From assembly GCF_021390335.1 (NCBI RefSeq), contig NZ_JAJUXK010000001.1, forward strand, positions 1,178,001 through 1,242,000: DNA of 64,000 nucleotides, written 5' to 3'. This document shows positions 1 through 9,255 of the stretch, in pieces (positions within the stretch are counted from its first letter, which is position 1; each line of letters opens with the position of its first letter). The translations under genes were made by a program, and so were the position numbers. The stretch comes from Dyadobacter sp. CY343. GTDB lineage: Bacteria > Bacteroidota > Bacteroidia > Cytophagales > Spirosomataceae. The notes under the pieces were generated by a model that did not search any database, was not told the DNA's origin, and worked only from the letters and a program-made list of their open reading frames with translations.

Positions 1-18
1 GATTATCAACATTATATT

Positions 19-960
19 ATGAATTTACATTTGAAAGGCCTCATTGCCGCTCCGTTTACACCCATGCACGCCGACGGCAGCCTTAACCTGGATCTGATCC
101 CGGCGTATTATCAATTTTTGAAACAAAATGGCGTAACCGGCGCATTCATTTGCGGCTCTACGGGTGAAGGCGTCTCGCTGACAGTTTCGGAGAAAAAGCA
201 GGTGGCCGAGGCGTGGGCAGGTTGTGCAAAAGCGGATCAGGATTTTACCATTATGCCTTTGCTGGGCGGGACCTGCATTGCAGATTGCATTGAATTGGCA
301 AAACATGCTGAGCAGATCGGTTTGGATGCGGTTTCATTCACGAGTCCGTTTTATTTCAAACCGGCTAATGTGGAAATGCTGGCCGAATGCATCATCGCCG
401 TTGCCGAAACGGTGCCGCAAATGCCTTTCTATTATTACCACATTCCGGTGCTCACCGGCGTAGGTTTCCCAATGTTTGATCTGCTGAAAGCCATCGACGG
501 GCGGCTTCCAAACTTTGCCGGGATCAAGTATACGCACGAGGATTTCATGGATTTTCAATCATGCCTGAATTTCCGGAATGGCAAATACGATATGCTTTGG
601 GGCCGCGATGAAAACATGCTTTCTGCCCTGGCTGTCGGTGCGAAGGGTGCGGTCGGCAGCACATTCAACTATGCGGCGCCGCTTTATTATGAATTAATAG
701 AAGCTTTTGAACAGAACGATATTGTTAAAGCAGGCACATTACAGCAGAAATCAATTGATATGATCCGTTTGCTGGGCAAATATGGTGGAATTTCGGTCGG
801 TAAGGCTTATATGAAGGTGGTGGGGATGGATTGTGGTAAATTTCGCTTACCCGTAAAAAATATGAGCGACGCGCAGTTTGAAGCATTCCAATCGGATGTG
901 GCTGCGCTGGATTTCGATTCGTTTAAATCAGGTCAGCTTATGACCAAAAACACTCATTAA
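19..960 (+). CDS. nanA: N-acetylneuraminate lyase / DHDPS-family aldolase
   Basis: A 313-residue protein of the class I aldolase (DapA/NanA) family. It is predicted to split N-acetylneuraminate into N-acetylmannosamine and pyruvate in the cytoplasm. The substrate-binding GSTGE motif is near residue 46, the YYYHIPVLTGV segment with the catalytic-site tyrosine is near 138-148, and the Schiff-base lysine sits in GIKYTHEDF near 168. Its length is normal for the family. It is the first visible gene of an operon whose other members (O-acetylesterase, 2-epimerase, sialidase) all act on sialic acid, which favours lyase over dihydrodipicolinate synthase. Its stop codon overlaps the next start by one base. 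The promoter lies outside the window or in the 18 bases before the start. Confidence 0.9.
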   Translation: MNLHLKGLIAAPFTPMHADGSLNLDLIPAYYQFLKQNGVTGAFICGSTGEGVSLTVSEKKQVAEAWAGCAKADQDFTIMPLLGGTCIADCIELAKHAEQIGLDAVSFTSPFYFKPANVEMLAECIIAVAETVPQMPFYYYHIPVLTGVGFPMFDLLKAIDGRLPNFAGIKYTHEDFMDFQSCLNFRNGKYDMLWGRDENMLSALAVGAKGAVGSTFNYAAPLYYELIEAFEQNDIVKAGTLQQKSIDMIRLLGKYGGISVGKAYMKVVGMDCGKFRLPVKNMSDAQFEAFQSDVAALDFDSFKSGQLMTKNTH

Positions 961-3611
961 TGCAGCTCCGAACCGCTTTTTTCTGTCTTCTTTTTTGCTT
1001 ACAAATTATGTGGTCACCTACGCTGCGCGCCCAGGATCAGAAGGCGAATGAAATCGTCTGGTCGGAACTTGCCAACCTGCCTGCTCCCGCAAAGGACGAA
1101 AAACAGCTGGGCGTTGCCGGAGCATTCACAGGCGTCCATAACGGCGTATTGATCGTCGCGGGCGGAGCCAATTTCCCCAATGGGATGCCGTGGGAAGGTG
1201 GCAAAAAAGTGTATCGGGATGAAGTTTATGTTTTGCAAAAAAAGCAGGACAGTTACGAATGGATTACACCAAAGAAGCCTCGCTTGCATGTAAAAATAGC
1301 ATATGGGGCGAGTGTTTCCGTGGCGGATGGGATTGTTTTTCTGGGTGGAGAGCTGGAAAATGGTGTGACTAATAAGGCTTTTATGATGCAATGGAATGCT
1401 GCAAAAAATGAAATCATTTCTAAACCCTTACCGGATATGCCGGTTGCGCTGGCCAATGCCGGCGCGACCAGCATTGGTAACACGATATATGTGGCGGGAG
1501 GCGAAAACAATGGCAAGCCGTCCAACCATTTTTTTGCATTGAATCTTTCGGACGCCGCACCGAAATGGGAGATTTTACCTGCATTGCCGGTTGCTATGTC
1601 GCATTCGGTGGTGGTTTCACAGCATAATGGAAAGCATGCGCAGGTGTATGTGCTTGGCGGCAGAAGCGCGACGGCGAGCGGGGTCAGTGATCTGCACAGC
1701 AGCAATTTTAGTTATGATCCGGCTAAAAAATCCTGGCAAAAACTCGGCGATATCAGCGATGGAAAGCAGGTTACCACGTGGTCTGCCGGAACGGGCGTGG
1801 CCAGTGGCGCTTCCTACATTCTGCTGATCGGCGGCGATAAAGGCAATGTGTTTCACCAGATCGAAACATTCAATGCACAAATTGCGCAAGCCGGAACAGC
1901 GGAATTGAAACAAAAGCTGCAAGCGGAAAAAGTCGCATTGCTGACTTCCCACGAAGGTTTTAGCAAAGACATTTACTTATACAACACCATTACCAATGCC
2001 TGGACAACCGTGGGCGAGCTGCCGGGAGCCGCACAGGTGACGACCACGGCGGTAAAATGGAACAACGACATTATCATTCCCAGCGGAGAGATCCGCCCTG
2101 GAACCCGCACGCCCGTGATCACGAAAGGCAGCATTCAGCACAAGCCATTCTTTTCGTGGATCGACTCGGCTGTTTTGGGGATTTGCTTTTTATTAATGAC
2201 GGCCGGACGGTTTTTATTCACCGGCAAAACCAGCAACACAGACGATTATTTCAAAGGCGGCGAGCGCATTCCCCAATGGGCTGCCGGCATCAGCATTTTT
2301 GGTGCAAAGCTCAGCGCCATCACATTCATGGGCATTCCGGCCAAGACTTACGGCACGGATTGGACTTACTTTTTCCTGCTCATGACGATCATTATGGTGA
2401 TGCCGCTGGTCGCCAAATTCTTTATTCCGTTCTACCGGCGGCTGCACGTCACATCGGCCTACGAATATCTGGGCAAACGCTTCAATTATGGCTCGCGCGT
2501 CATGGCCTCGGCGCTTTACGTGTTGCTGCAAATCGGGCGGATGGGCATTGTGGTGCTGCTGCCAAGCATTGCGCTGACGCTGGTAACGGGCATAGACATC
2601 AACATTTGCATCATTATGATCGGTGCGATCAGTATTTTCTTCACGGTCAAAGGCGGCATTGAGGCGGTGATCTGGGTGGAAGTGATCCAGGTTCTGATCC
2701 TGGCCACGGGCGCATTGTTCTGCCTGTTTTATCTTCCATTTCACATTACCGACTGGGATGCAGGCATCAATGCCATTAATCATGCTGATAAATTAAAGGT
2801 TTTCGACTTCCGTTTCGATTTCACCGAACCGACGTTCTGGGTGGTGGTCATCGGCGGGTTAGCGATCAATTTGCTTACCTATGGCACCGATCAAACTACG
2901 GTGCAGCGCTATCTGACGACGAAATCCGAGAAGGAATCGATCAAAAGTTTGAAACTCGGCGCGTGGCTGACATTGCCTTCCACATTGGTCTTTTTCTCGA
3001 TCGGCACGTTGCTCTTTTTGTTTTTCCGCGAGCATCCGCAGGAGGTTAATATGGCTTTGAATGATCAGGACAATATTTTTCCTTGGTATATCGTAAGCCA
3101 GCTTCCTGCCGGTTTGTCTGGGCTGCTCATCGCAGGCATTTTTGCTGCGGCTATGAGCAGCACCGAGGCCAGCATGAACTCCACCGCCACATTATTGACG
3201 ACGGATTTTTACCAAAAATTCAAACCCGGCGTTACGCCAAAACAAACGCTGTTCTTTGCCCGAACCACCACATTACTGCTCGGCATTTTCGTCACCTGCA
3301 TCGCGTTGTATATGGCGCATAAGGGTGTTTCTTCGCTCTGGGATAAGTTTAACACCATTCTCGGCCTGTTTACCGGCTGCATTGGTGGCGCATTTATCCT
3401 GGGGATTTTCACCAAAAAAGCCAGCGGAAACGGCGTGATGATCGGGATGGGCATCAGCTGTTTTACGCAGATCCTCATACAGCATTATACCAACATTCAC
3501 TTGCTGATGTACGCATTTACCGGACTGGTTAGCTGCGTGGTTTTCGGTTACATTTTTAGTTTGATCATGCCCGCCGAGCGCGATTTGAAAGGCTTAACCA
3601 TGTACGAATGA
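960..3611 (+). CDS. Fused NanM-like kelch mutarotase and SSS-family sodium:sialate symporter
   Basis: An 883-residue two-part protein. A signal peptide (about 1-25) leads into a six-bladed kelch-type propeller (about 30-390) with repeated GG and W blade motifs such as IYVAGGENNG. It resembles the cyclically permuted mutarotase/N-acetylneuraminate epimerase family (NanM). From about residue 397 to the end there are roughly 13 hydrophobic segments of a sodium:solute symporter, including the cytoplasmic-loop signature DDYFKGGERIPQWAAG and FGAKLSAITFMG. Inferred role: the periplasmic propeller equilibrates sialic acid anomers and hands them to the symporter. The start codon overlaps the lyase stop (TAATG), so the two genes are translationally coupled. 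I see no frameshift at the junction, so the fusion is real in this sequence. Confidence 0.88.
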   Translation: MQLRTAFFCLLFCLQIMWSPTLRAQDQKANEIVWSELANLPAPAKDEKQLGVAGAFTGVHNGVLIVAGGANFPNGMPWEGGKKVYRDEVYVLQKKQDSYEWITPKKPRLHVKIAYGASVSVADGIVFLGGELENGVTNKAFMMQWNAAKNEIISKPLPDMPVALANAGATSIGNTIYVAGGENNGKPSNHFFALNLSDAAPKWEILPALPVAMSHSVVVSQHNGKHAQVYVLGGRSATASGVSDLHSSNFSYDPAKKSWQKLGDISDGKQVTTWSAGTGVASGASYILLIGGDKGNVFHQIETFNAQIAQAGTAELKQKLQAEKVALLTSHEGFSKDIYLYNTITNAWTTVGELPGAAQVTTTAVKWNNDIIIPSGEIRPGTRTPVITKGSIQHKPFFSWIDSAVLGICFLLMTAGRFLFTGKTSNTDDYFKGGERIPQWAAGISIFGAKLSAITFMGIPAKTYGTDWTYFFLLMTIIMVMPLVAKFFIPFYRRLHVTSAYEYLGKRFNYGSRVMASALYVLLQIGRMGIVVLLPSIALTLVTGIDINICIIMIGAISIFFTVKGGIEAVIWVEVIQVLILATGALFCLFYLPFHITDWDAGINAINHADKLKVFDFRFDFTEPTFWVVVIGGLAINLLTYGTDQTTVQRYLTTKSEKESIKSLKLGAWLTLPSTLVFFSIGTLLFLFFREHPQEVNMALNDQDNIFPWYIVSQLPAGLSGLLIAGIFAAAMSSTEASMNSTATLLTTDFYQKFKPGVTPKQTLFFARTTTLLLGIFVTCIALYMAHKGVSSLWDKFNTILGLFTGCIGGAFILGIFTKKASGNGVMIGMGISCFTQILIQHYTNIHLLMYAFTGLVSCVVFGYIFSLIMPAERDLKGLTMYE

Positions 3612-5125
3612 TGATTCGGATAGTAAAATATATCATTGTTCTACTGCTCAGTATTGGTTATACCAGTGCGCAAAATTCGGCCGTCTCTGAATTAAAACTG
3701 GCTCCCGTTTTTTTAGATCATATGGTTTTGCAAAGGAACAAACCCATTAAAATTTTCGGAAAGGCAGCCAATGGTGTTCAGGTCCAGGTAAGTTTTCAGG
3801 ATAAAACATTGGCTGCAAAATCGGATGAATCGGGTAAATGGCAGGTTATTTTTCCTGTTTCCCAAGCGGGCGGTCCTTATGCCGTTACTGTTTCGGCAAA
3901 CAATCAGAAAATCAAATTAACCGACGTGATGATCGGCGATGTGTGGCTGTGTTCCGGTCAGTCCAACATGGATTTTCCCTTGCGGGCTTCGAAAACAGGT
4001 CCGGATGAGTTGAAGGCAGGCGCATGCGATGCCCGGATCCGTGTATTGCATCGGGCTGGAATAGTTTCTACCTATAATGTGGCTTGGGATTCTGTTACAC
4101 TGACCAAGATCAACCGCAACGAATATTTTACAGGACAATGGGAAGCGCTGAGTGTCCAATCCGCAGCTTCCTTTTCAGCAGTGGGTTATTATTTTGGGAA
4201 AAAAATAGCTGCCGACCAAAACGTCCCCGTTGGCCTTATTCAGGTTGCAGTCGGTGGTTCCCCAACAGAATCCTGGGTAGATGCAAAACGACTGGAGCAA
4301 GAGCCAGATCTCACAGAAATCGTAAAGGATTATACGCATTCCAAATATGTGATGGAATGGTGCCGGGAGCGAATCGGGCAGAATCTCGTGAACGCAACAG
4401 ATTCAAAACAGTTGCACCCGTTTCAGCCGGGATACAATTTCCAGGCTGGAATTTTACCCCTTACTGAGCTTCCCATTGCCGGCGTAATCTGGTATCAGGG
4501 AGAAAGCAATGCCCATAACGTGGATGGGCACGCGCGTATTTTTGAAACACTCGTAAGTGACTGGCGACGAAAATGGGGTTATCCGTTTCCTTTCTATTAT
4601 GTGCAGTTATCCAGCATTGAAAGACCCAATTGGCCCGAATTCAGGGATTCGCAACGAAAGCTTTTGAACAAAATGCCCAATTCGGGTATGGCAGTAAGTC
4701 TCGATCTGGGCGATTCCCTGGATGTGCATCCCACACAAAAGAAGGAAGTTGGCGAGCGGCTCGCATTGCTTGCACTTCGGGATACATATAAAAAGAATGT
4801 CGTAGCCGAAGGGCCGGTTGCGGAAAAAGCAATATTCAAACACGGCGAGATCAGGATTCGGTTTTCAAATGGGAAAGGTGTTTTTCCAAAACAAAAAAGC
4901 CTTTTGACCAAAAACAACGCACGGCTGACGGGCTTCGAATTGCTGACGGAAAACGGGAAACGAATGTCTGTAAATGCGAGAATTTCAGGCAATGAAGTCG
5001 TGATCGGCGTTCTGGCTGGTGCGCGGATCAGCACCGTTTTGTACGCATATCAGCCCTTTACGCGGGCTAATCTTTATAATGAGGCGGGATTGCCTGCTTC
5101 GACTTTTTCAATAGCAGTAAAATAA
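3608..5125 (+). CDS. Sialate O-acetylesterase (SGNH hydrolase)
   Basis: A 505-residue secreted esterase. The signal peptide is about residues 1-21, ending near TSAQ. SGNH block I is WLCSGQSNMDFPL (about 113-125) with the nucleophilic serine. Block III is GVIWYQGESNAH near 295. The catalytic Asp-His block is DVHPTQKKEVGERLAL near 375. The protein should remove O-acetyl groups from sialic acid before the lyase and transporter act. A second SGNH esterase sits in the xylan locus at 58869. The ATG overlaps the previous stop (ATGA), indicating translational coupling. Acetylxylan activity cannot be excluded from the family alone, but the operon context supports sialate. Confidence 0.87.
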   Translation: MMIRIVKYIIVLLLSIGYTSAQNSAVSELKLAPVFLDHMVLQRNKPIKIFGKAANGVQVQVSFQDKTLAAKSDESGKWQVIFPVSQAGGPYAVTVSANNQKIKLTDVMIGDVWLCSGQSNMDFPLRASKTGPDELKAGACDARIRVLHRAGIVSTYNVAWDSVTLTKINRNEYFTGQWEALSVQSAASFSAVGYYFGKKIAADQNVPVGLIQVAVGGSPTESWVDAKRLEQEPDLTEIVKDYTHSKYVMEWCRERIGQNLVNATDSKQLHPFQPGYNFQAGILPLTELPIAGVIWYQGESNAHNVDGHARIFETLVSDWRRKWGYPFPFYYVQLSSIERPNWPEFRDSQRKLLNKMPNSGMAVSLDLGDSLDVHPTQKKEVGERLALLALRDTYKKNVVAEGPVAEKAIFKHGEIRIRFSNGKGVFPKQKSLLTKNNARLTGFELLTENGKRMSVNARISGNEVVIGVLAGARISTVLYAYQPFTRANLYNEAGLPASTFSIAVK

Positions 5126-5131
5126 AAAGCA

Positions 5132-6358
5132 ATGCATTACACAAAAGCAGAACTGCAAAACCTGGGAGATTTTTACAAAAATCAGCTCTTGAACGACACG
5201 CTGCCGTTTTGGTTTCCGAGGTCGCTGGATGAGGAGTTTGGCGGATATCTTTTAATGCGCGATCACGACGGCACATTGCTCGATGATGACAAGGCCGTTT
5301 GGATACAAGGCCGCACGGCATGGTTGCTGGCGACATTGTACAACACCGTGGAGCCCAGACAAGCATGGCTGGAAGGAGCCAAATCAGGAATTAATTTTTT
5401 GAATAAACATTGTTTTGACACCGACGGGCGCATGTTTTTCCACATGACACGCGCCGGGGAGCCCATCCGCAAACGCCGTTATTTCTTTTCGGAAACATTC
5501 GCCGTGCTTGCCAATGCGGCTTATGCAAAAGCGAGCGGGGACCAGGAAGCCGCGGAAAAGGCGCGCTATTTATTCGGTAAATGCATGGAGTACGCAACCA
5601 CGCCCGTACTGCTCGAACCCAAGTTCACTTCCACCAGACCTGCCAAGGGAATCGGTGTGCCGATGATCCTGATGAACACCGCCCAGCAACTGCGCGAAAC
5701 CATCGGCGACCCGCGTTGCGATGCATTGATCGACGGGTTTATCAAGGAAATTGAAAGTGATTTTGTCAAAGACGACATTCAATGTGTGATGGAGCAAGTC
5801 GCCCCCGACGGCAGCATTATCGACCACATCGACGGCCGCACGCTCAATCCGGGCCATGCGATAGAGGGTGCATGGTTTATTTTACACGAGGCCAAATACC
5901 GGAACAATGACCCGCACCTGATCGCGCTCGGCTGCAAAATGCTCGATTATATGTGGGAACGCGGCTGGGACAAGGAATTTGGCGGGATATTCTATTTCCG
6001 GGATGTGTATGGCAAGCCGGTGCAGGAATACTGGCAGGATATGAAATTCTGGTGGCCGCATAATGAAGTAATTATTGCCACGCTGCTGGCTTATACGCTT
6101 ACCCAGGACAAGAAATACGCGAAAATGCACACGATGGTGCACGATTGGGCCTACACCCACTTTCACGATCAGGAAAATGGGGAATGGTTTGGTTACCTGC
6201 ACCGCGACGGAAGTGTGGCGCAAACAGCCAAAGGCAACTTGTTCAAAGGCCCGTTCCATTTGCCGAGGCAGGAGTGGTATTGCGCGCAGCTGATGCAGGA
6301 GCTGGTCGGTGACGGAGCGGAGAATAACATTTTTGAAATTGAAAAACAGAACGCTTGA
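5132..6358 (+). CDS. N-acylglucosamine 2-epimerase (AGE/RnBP family)
   Basis: A 408-residue cytoplasmic (alpha/alpha)6-barrel enzyme, typical length for the family and without a signal peptide. Recognisable signatures are EEFGGYLLMRDHDG near 30, QGRTAWLLATLYN near 58, NPGHAIEGAWF near 240, EFGGIFYFRD near 280 and WWPHNEVIIA near 308, which carry the conserved histidines of AGE enzymes. Likely reaction: N-acetylmannosamine, the product of the lyase, to N-acetylglucosamine, feeding amino-sugar catabolism. This replaces the NanE/NanK branch of enterobacteria, as known for Bacteroides nan loci. It starts six bases after the esterase stop. Cellobiose 2-epimerase is a related alternative, but context argues against it. 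Confidence 0.87.
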   Translation: MHYTKAELQNLGDFYKNQLLNDTLPFWFPRSLDEEFGGYLLMRDHDGTLLDDDKAVWIQGRTAWLLATLYNTVEPRQAWLEGAKSGINFLNKHCFDTDGRMFFHMTRAGEPIRKRRYFFSETFAVLANAAYAKASGDQEAAEKARYLFGKCMEYATTPVLLEPKFTSTRPAKGIGVPMILMNTAQQLRETIGDPRCDALIDGFIKEIESDFVKDDIQCVMEQVAPDGSIIDHIDGRTLNPGHAIEGAWFILHEAKYRNNDPHLIALGCKMLDYMWERGWDKEFGGIFYFRDVYGKPVQEYWQDMKFWWPHNEVIIATLLAYTLTQDKKYAKMHTMVHDWAYTHFHDQENGEWFGYLHRDGSVAQTAKGNLFKGPFHLPRQEWYCAQLMQELVGDGAENNIFEIEKQNA

Positions 6359-6360
6359 AC

Positions 6361-7521
6361 ATGAAAATCATAAAACTAACCCTCATCGCATTACTGATTT
6401 GCCAGCTCGCCGTTCAGGCGCAGACGCCCGTTTTTGTTTCCGGCGCAGAAGGTTATAAATCTTTTCGTATTCCCGCCATTGTGCGCGCACCGAATGGTGA
6501 TCTGCTCGCATTTGCAGAGGGTAGGGTGGCCGGAAGCGGGGATTTTGGCGATATTGATATTGTCATGAAACGCAGCAAAGACAAAGGCAAAACGTGGTCT
6601 GCATCACAAGTGGTGGCGGGCTACGACAAGCTGCAAGCCGGAAATCCGGCTCCGGTGTTCGACCTGAGCGATCCGGCATTTCCGAAGGGGCGGTTGTTTT
6701 TGTTTTTTAACACAGGAAATAACCACGAAGGCGAAGTGCGCAAAGGCAAAGGACTGCGTGAGGTTTGGTATAAAACATCAACCGATGCGGGCGCAACCTG
6801 GGCCGAACCTGTCACCATTACGACACAAGTTCACAAACCGAAAATGCCGGACGTGAATGCGGCTTACAATTTCAGCGAAGATTGGAGAAGTTACGCGAAC
6901 ACGCCGGGGCACGGCATGCAAATGACGGAAGGGCAATTTAAAGGCAGGATCTACATTGCAGCCAACCACTCTGCCGGCGACCCAAAACCAAAAGGTGCGG
7001 ATTACCAGGCACACGGTTTTTACAGCGATGATCATGGCAAAACATTCAAACTAAGCGAAACGATATCGATCGAAGGTTCCAATGAATCCACGGCCGCCGA
7101 AATTTCGGGAGGCAGGGTCATGTTCAATGCGAGAAACCAGAAGGGCGATGTTCGCGCGCGGATCGTGGCGGTCAGCAGCGATGGCGGAGTGAAATGGGAC
7201 ACCACTTATTTTGACCATAACCTGCCCGATCCCGTTTGCGAAGGAAGCATTCTGACCATTGGTAAAAACAAAAAACACAACATTCTCGCATTCTCCAACG
7301 CAGCCGACACCAAAGAACGCGACAACCTCACATTAAGGATCAGCTTCGACGACGGTAAAACATGGAAGCAAAGTTACGTGGTCGACAAGCGCAAAAACGG
7401 CGAAAAGGATTATACAGCTTATTCCGATCTGGTGCAGACCGGCAAGAAAACAGTGGGTGTTTTGTATGAATTTGATGGTTATAAATCGATTGTGTTTAAG
7501 GAAATGAGTTGGAAGGATTAG
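6361..7521 (+). CDS. Exo-alpha-sialidase, GH33
   Basis: About 386 residues. The signal peptide ends near AVQAQ (residue 22). The catalytic-site FRIP motif is YKSFRIPAIVRAP, followed by EGR. Five Asp-box repeats (S-x-D-x-G-x-T-W type) are visible: SKDKGKTWS, STDAGATWA, SDDHGKTFK, SSDGGVKWD and SFDDGKTWK. These define a six-bladed sialidase propeller. It should release terminal sialic acid from host or environmental glycans in the periplasm or outside the cell. I chose ATG at 6361. A TTG at 6355 in the same frame overlaps the upstream stop, but it would put Met-Asn before a better signal peptide. This is the last gene of the operon. Confidence 0.9.
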   Translation: MKIIKLTLIALLICQLAVQAQTPVFVSGAEGYKSFRIPAIVRAPNGDLLAFAEGRVAGSGDFGDIDIVMKRSKDKGKTWSASQVVAGYDKLQAGNPAPVFDLSDPAFPKGRLFLFFNTGNNHEGEVRKGKGLREVWYKTSTDAGATWAEPVTITTQVHKPKMPDVNAAYNFSEDWRSYANTPGHGMQMTEGQFKGRIYIAANHSAGDPKPKGADYQAHGFYSDDHGKTFKLSETISIEGSNESTAAEISGGRVMFNARNQKGDVRARIVAVSSDGGVKWDTTYFDHNLPDPVCEGSILTIGKNKKHNILAFSNAADTKERDNLTLRISFDDGKTWKQSYVVDKRKNGEKDYTAYSDLVQTGKKTVGVLYEFDGYKSIVFKEMSWKD

Positions 7522-7748
7522 CGTTATTGGCTGTTGCGACAATGGAGGTAATTGTTTGCTTGCATATGTCTCCTTGCTGATTGACATAATGATCAGATTG
7601 ACTGAGCAAATCAAGGATTTATGATGGAGGCAGTCAATGCTTATGCCTGATCGCACAATTAAGGTAATCCCGTTGAACAATTTCAAATCGATGGCATAAC
7701 TTTTTAGTCTTAGCCAACTATCTATATTTAATAAAACACTATATCGAA
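7522..7748. other. Intergenic, no gene seen
   Basis: This spacer of 227 bases follows the sialic-acid operon. I see no convincing reading frame on either strand and no clear hairpin. A weak TATATTTA sequence around 7720-7728 resembles the Bacteroidota -7 element with one mismatch and could serve the small gene at 7749. Confidence 0.4.
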
Positions 7749-7880
7749 ATGGGAATAAAGACAGGACCCAAAAAAGTTGCTAAGTCGACGGAAGAGCCAG
7801 ACAAGCGTCAACGGGACAATAAGGAATCTCCAGGCAATACGCCTTCCTTGAAACCGCACAAGCATAAAAAAGGCGATTAG
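7749..7880 (+). CDS. Small lysine-rich hypothetical protein (43 residues)
   Basis: A short frame that begins MGIKTGPKKVAKSTEE and ends KPHKHKKGD. About a quarter of its residues are lysine or arginine, there are no hydrophobic segments and no cysteines. A strong intrinsic terminator follows 42 bases downstream and an AT-rich, promoter-like stretch lies just upstream, which supports a small transcription unit of its own. The composition (Lys, Pro, Ser, Asp) suggests a disordered, possibly nucleic-acid-binding peptide. I do not recognise a family. Function unknown. Confidence 0.5.
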   Translation: MGIKTGPKKVAKSTEEPDKRQRDNKESPGNTPSLKPHKHKKGD

Positions 7881-7922
7881 CTTTTTTTACAGCTTGAAAA
7901 TTATCGCACGTAGCTATCGTTA

Positions 7923-7948
7923 GGCTAGGGTCATTCCTAGCCTTTTTT
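7923..7948 (+). terminator. Intrinsic terminator after the small gene
   Basis: GGCTAGG (7923-7929) pairs with CCTAGCC (7936-7942) around a six-base loop and is followed directly by six T residues (7943-7948). This is a textbook rho-independent terminator on the + strand, closing the transcript of the 43-residue gene. Confidence 0.85.
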
Positions 7949-8237
7949 GTTCGCCCTGGCAGCAGTTCCAGATGCGAGTCGGTTTGTTTCAGCCTCAACT
8001 TAGAGTGAATTATGATGATCTCCTGCGTACCGGTGCAGTGTCGCGGAGAATATTCTGACTATTTATACTAAAAAGCCCTGCTCAGGTGGAAGCAATCATG
8101 CAGAAGCGGTTACAGGGGCTAACGGAGGAGCTCGATGTTTTATCAAATGACATGTATATCACATCGTCAAATGATCAGGCTCATACCATGGTACATGTGG
8201 AGATGGTTGATTTGCATTCAAAACCAAAAAAATCAGA
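7949..8237. other. Intergenic with a doubtful short frame
   Basis: No supported gene. A + strand frame (ATG 8098 to stop 8271) overlaps the start of the DinB-like gene. It has an amphipathic, helix-like N-terminal part but no recognisable family. It may be a remnant or chance. Confidence 0.35.
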
Positions 8238-8705
8238 ATGGAACTTCAACCGAAAACACAGACATTGCTAGCTCTCTGGAAAGAAGCAAGGACACGTTTC
8301 TCAAACCAATTAATAAACCTTCAATCACAGGACCTGATCCGAAAATTACCTCTCACGCAAAATAGCGTGGGCTTCCTGATCCGGCATATTGGAGATGTGG
8401 AACTGTTATTTGCTAAAAACATCTTTGGCAGCAAACTCACAGTAAGCGCGAAAACATTGATCGCCCAGCACGATACAGGAGAATGGACCGATCTTCCCAG
8501 CCTGCTTGCCTATGTGTCTTATTCGGCAAAAGCGTTGGAGAATGCTATTAGTCTGCAAAGTGATCAGGATTGGGATACTGAGATTGTAACCAAGGAGTTT
8601 GGGGTGAAAACAAAAGCGGAATCGCTCGGCAGGATCATATCTCATACTGCACATCACGGTGGGCAACTGGCCATTATCCTCAAATATGCAGACGGCGTGA
8701 AATAG
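8238..8705 (+). CDS. DinB-superfamily protein
   Basis: 155 residues, the usual length for DinB/YfiT-like four-helix metal-binding proteins. The metal-ligand pattern is visible: a histidine in GFLIRHIGDVE (about residue 50) and the C-terminal HTAHHGGQLAIIL (about 135-147). Members act as metal-dependent thiol transferases or have unknown roles; the exact substrate cannot be read from the sequence. The ATG at 8238 gives a normal N-terminal helix. No operon partner is evident. Confidence 0.75.
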   Translation: MELQPKTQTLLALWKEARTRFSNQLINLQSQDLIRKLPLTQNSVGFLIRHIGDVELLFAKNIFGSKLTVSAKTLIAQHDTGEWTDLPSLLAYVSYSAKALENAISLQSDQDWDTEIVTKEFGVKTKAESLGRIISHTAHHGGQLAIILKYADGVK

Positions 8706-8717
8706 CGGCCCGGCATT

Positions 8718-8930
8718 TCAATTGATGTCAATTACCTGCTCGCTGCAAAATTGCGATTTACCTTGCGACCAGATCAGTTGTGCCAGCCACTGGCCTTTTT
8801 CTAAAATCTTGGTTGGAATGGAATGAACTGGTTTGCTGGTCGGATTGACTTTGAACGAGATATTCTCAAGGCTTGTAGAAGATTTTGAGAATACAATTCT
8901 AATGTTACCTGGACGCCTGGTGGAAGGTTC
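8718..8930 (-). pseudogene. FixH-like C-terminal remnant
   Basis: Read on the minus strand, this frame is open for 70 codons from just after a TAA at 8931-8933 to a TGA at 8718. It has no start codon at a sensible position. The peptide contains IRIVFSK, LENISFKVNPTSK and ILEKGQWLAQLIW. This pattern resembles the periplasmic part of FixH/CcoH, a cbb3-oxidase assembly protein. The N-terminal membrane segment is missing. It directly follows the PAS/kinase remnant in the same frame. The FixH assignment is recognition by eye and moderately uncertain; that it is a fragment is clearer. Confidence 0.45.
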
Positions 8931-9255
8931 TTAATCAGGCATCGGCAATTTATACTTGATCGCATTGGAAAGAATGGCCCCTTCCTCTGGCCTTGGGTGT
9001 GTTTAGATACTCATTACGATAATGTACATGGTTTTTTGCAAAACGCTGTGGTATCAGTGTTTCGATTCGTTTGCCTATCAGATCCATATCGGCATAGCCA
9101 AAAAGCTCCTTGGCTTTCGGGTTTACCATGATTATCTCACCTGATTTTTTAACGACTACAATGCCTTCTGTTGCATGTTTGAATAGGGCATCTAGCATCT
9201 CAATATGTCGTGAAATTGCCTTGGTTTGTATTAAAATATCACTAAACATAGACAA
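8931..9255 (-). pseudogene. PAS-domain fragment joined to a histidine-kinase N-box remnant
   Basis: From ATG at 9255 the minus strand encodes a PAS domain: LDALFKHATEGIVVVKKSG, then VNPKAKELFGYADMDLIGKR and IETLIPQRFAKNH, ending at a stop at 8950. In the neighbouring frame, starting at about residue 93, the sequence reads PEEGAILSNAIKYK. That is the N-box of a histidine-kinase ATPase domain (LLSNAIKY type), and it then stops at 8931. The simplest reading is a former PAS histidine kinase that lost its HisKA domain and most of its ATPase domain by deletion. A 101-residue free PAS protein is possible but unlikely given the abrupt end. Confidence 0.55.

Noticed and set aside
8098..8271. Short + strand frame before the DinB-like gene
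   Set aside because: No family recognised and it overlaps the next gene; kept only as a note in the intergenic entry.
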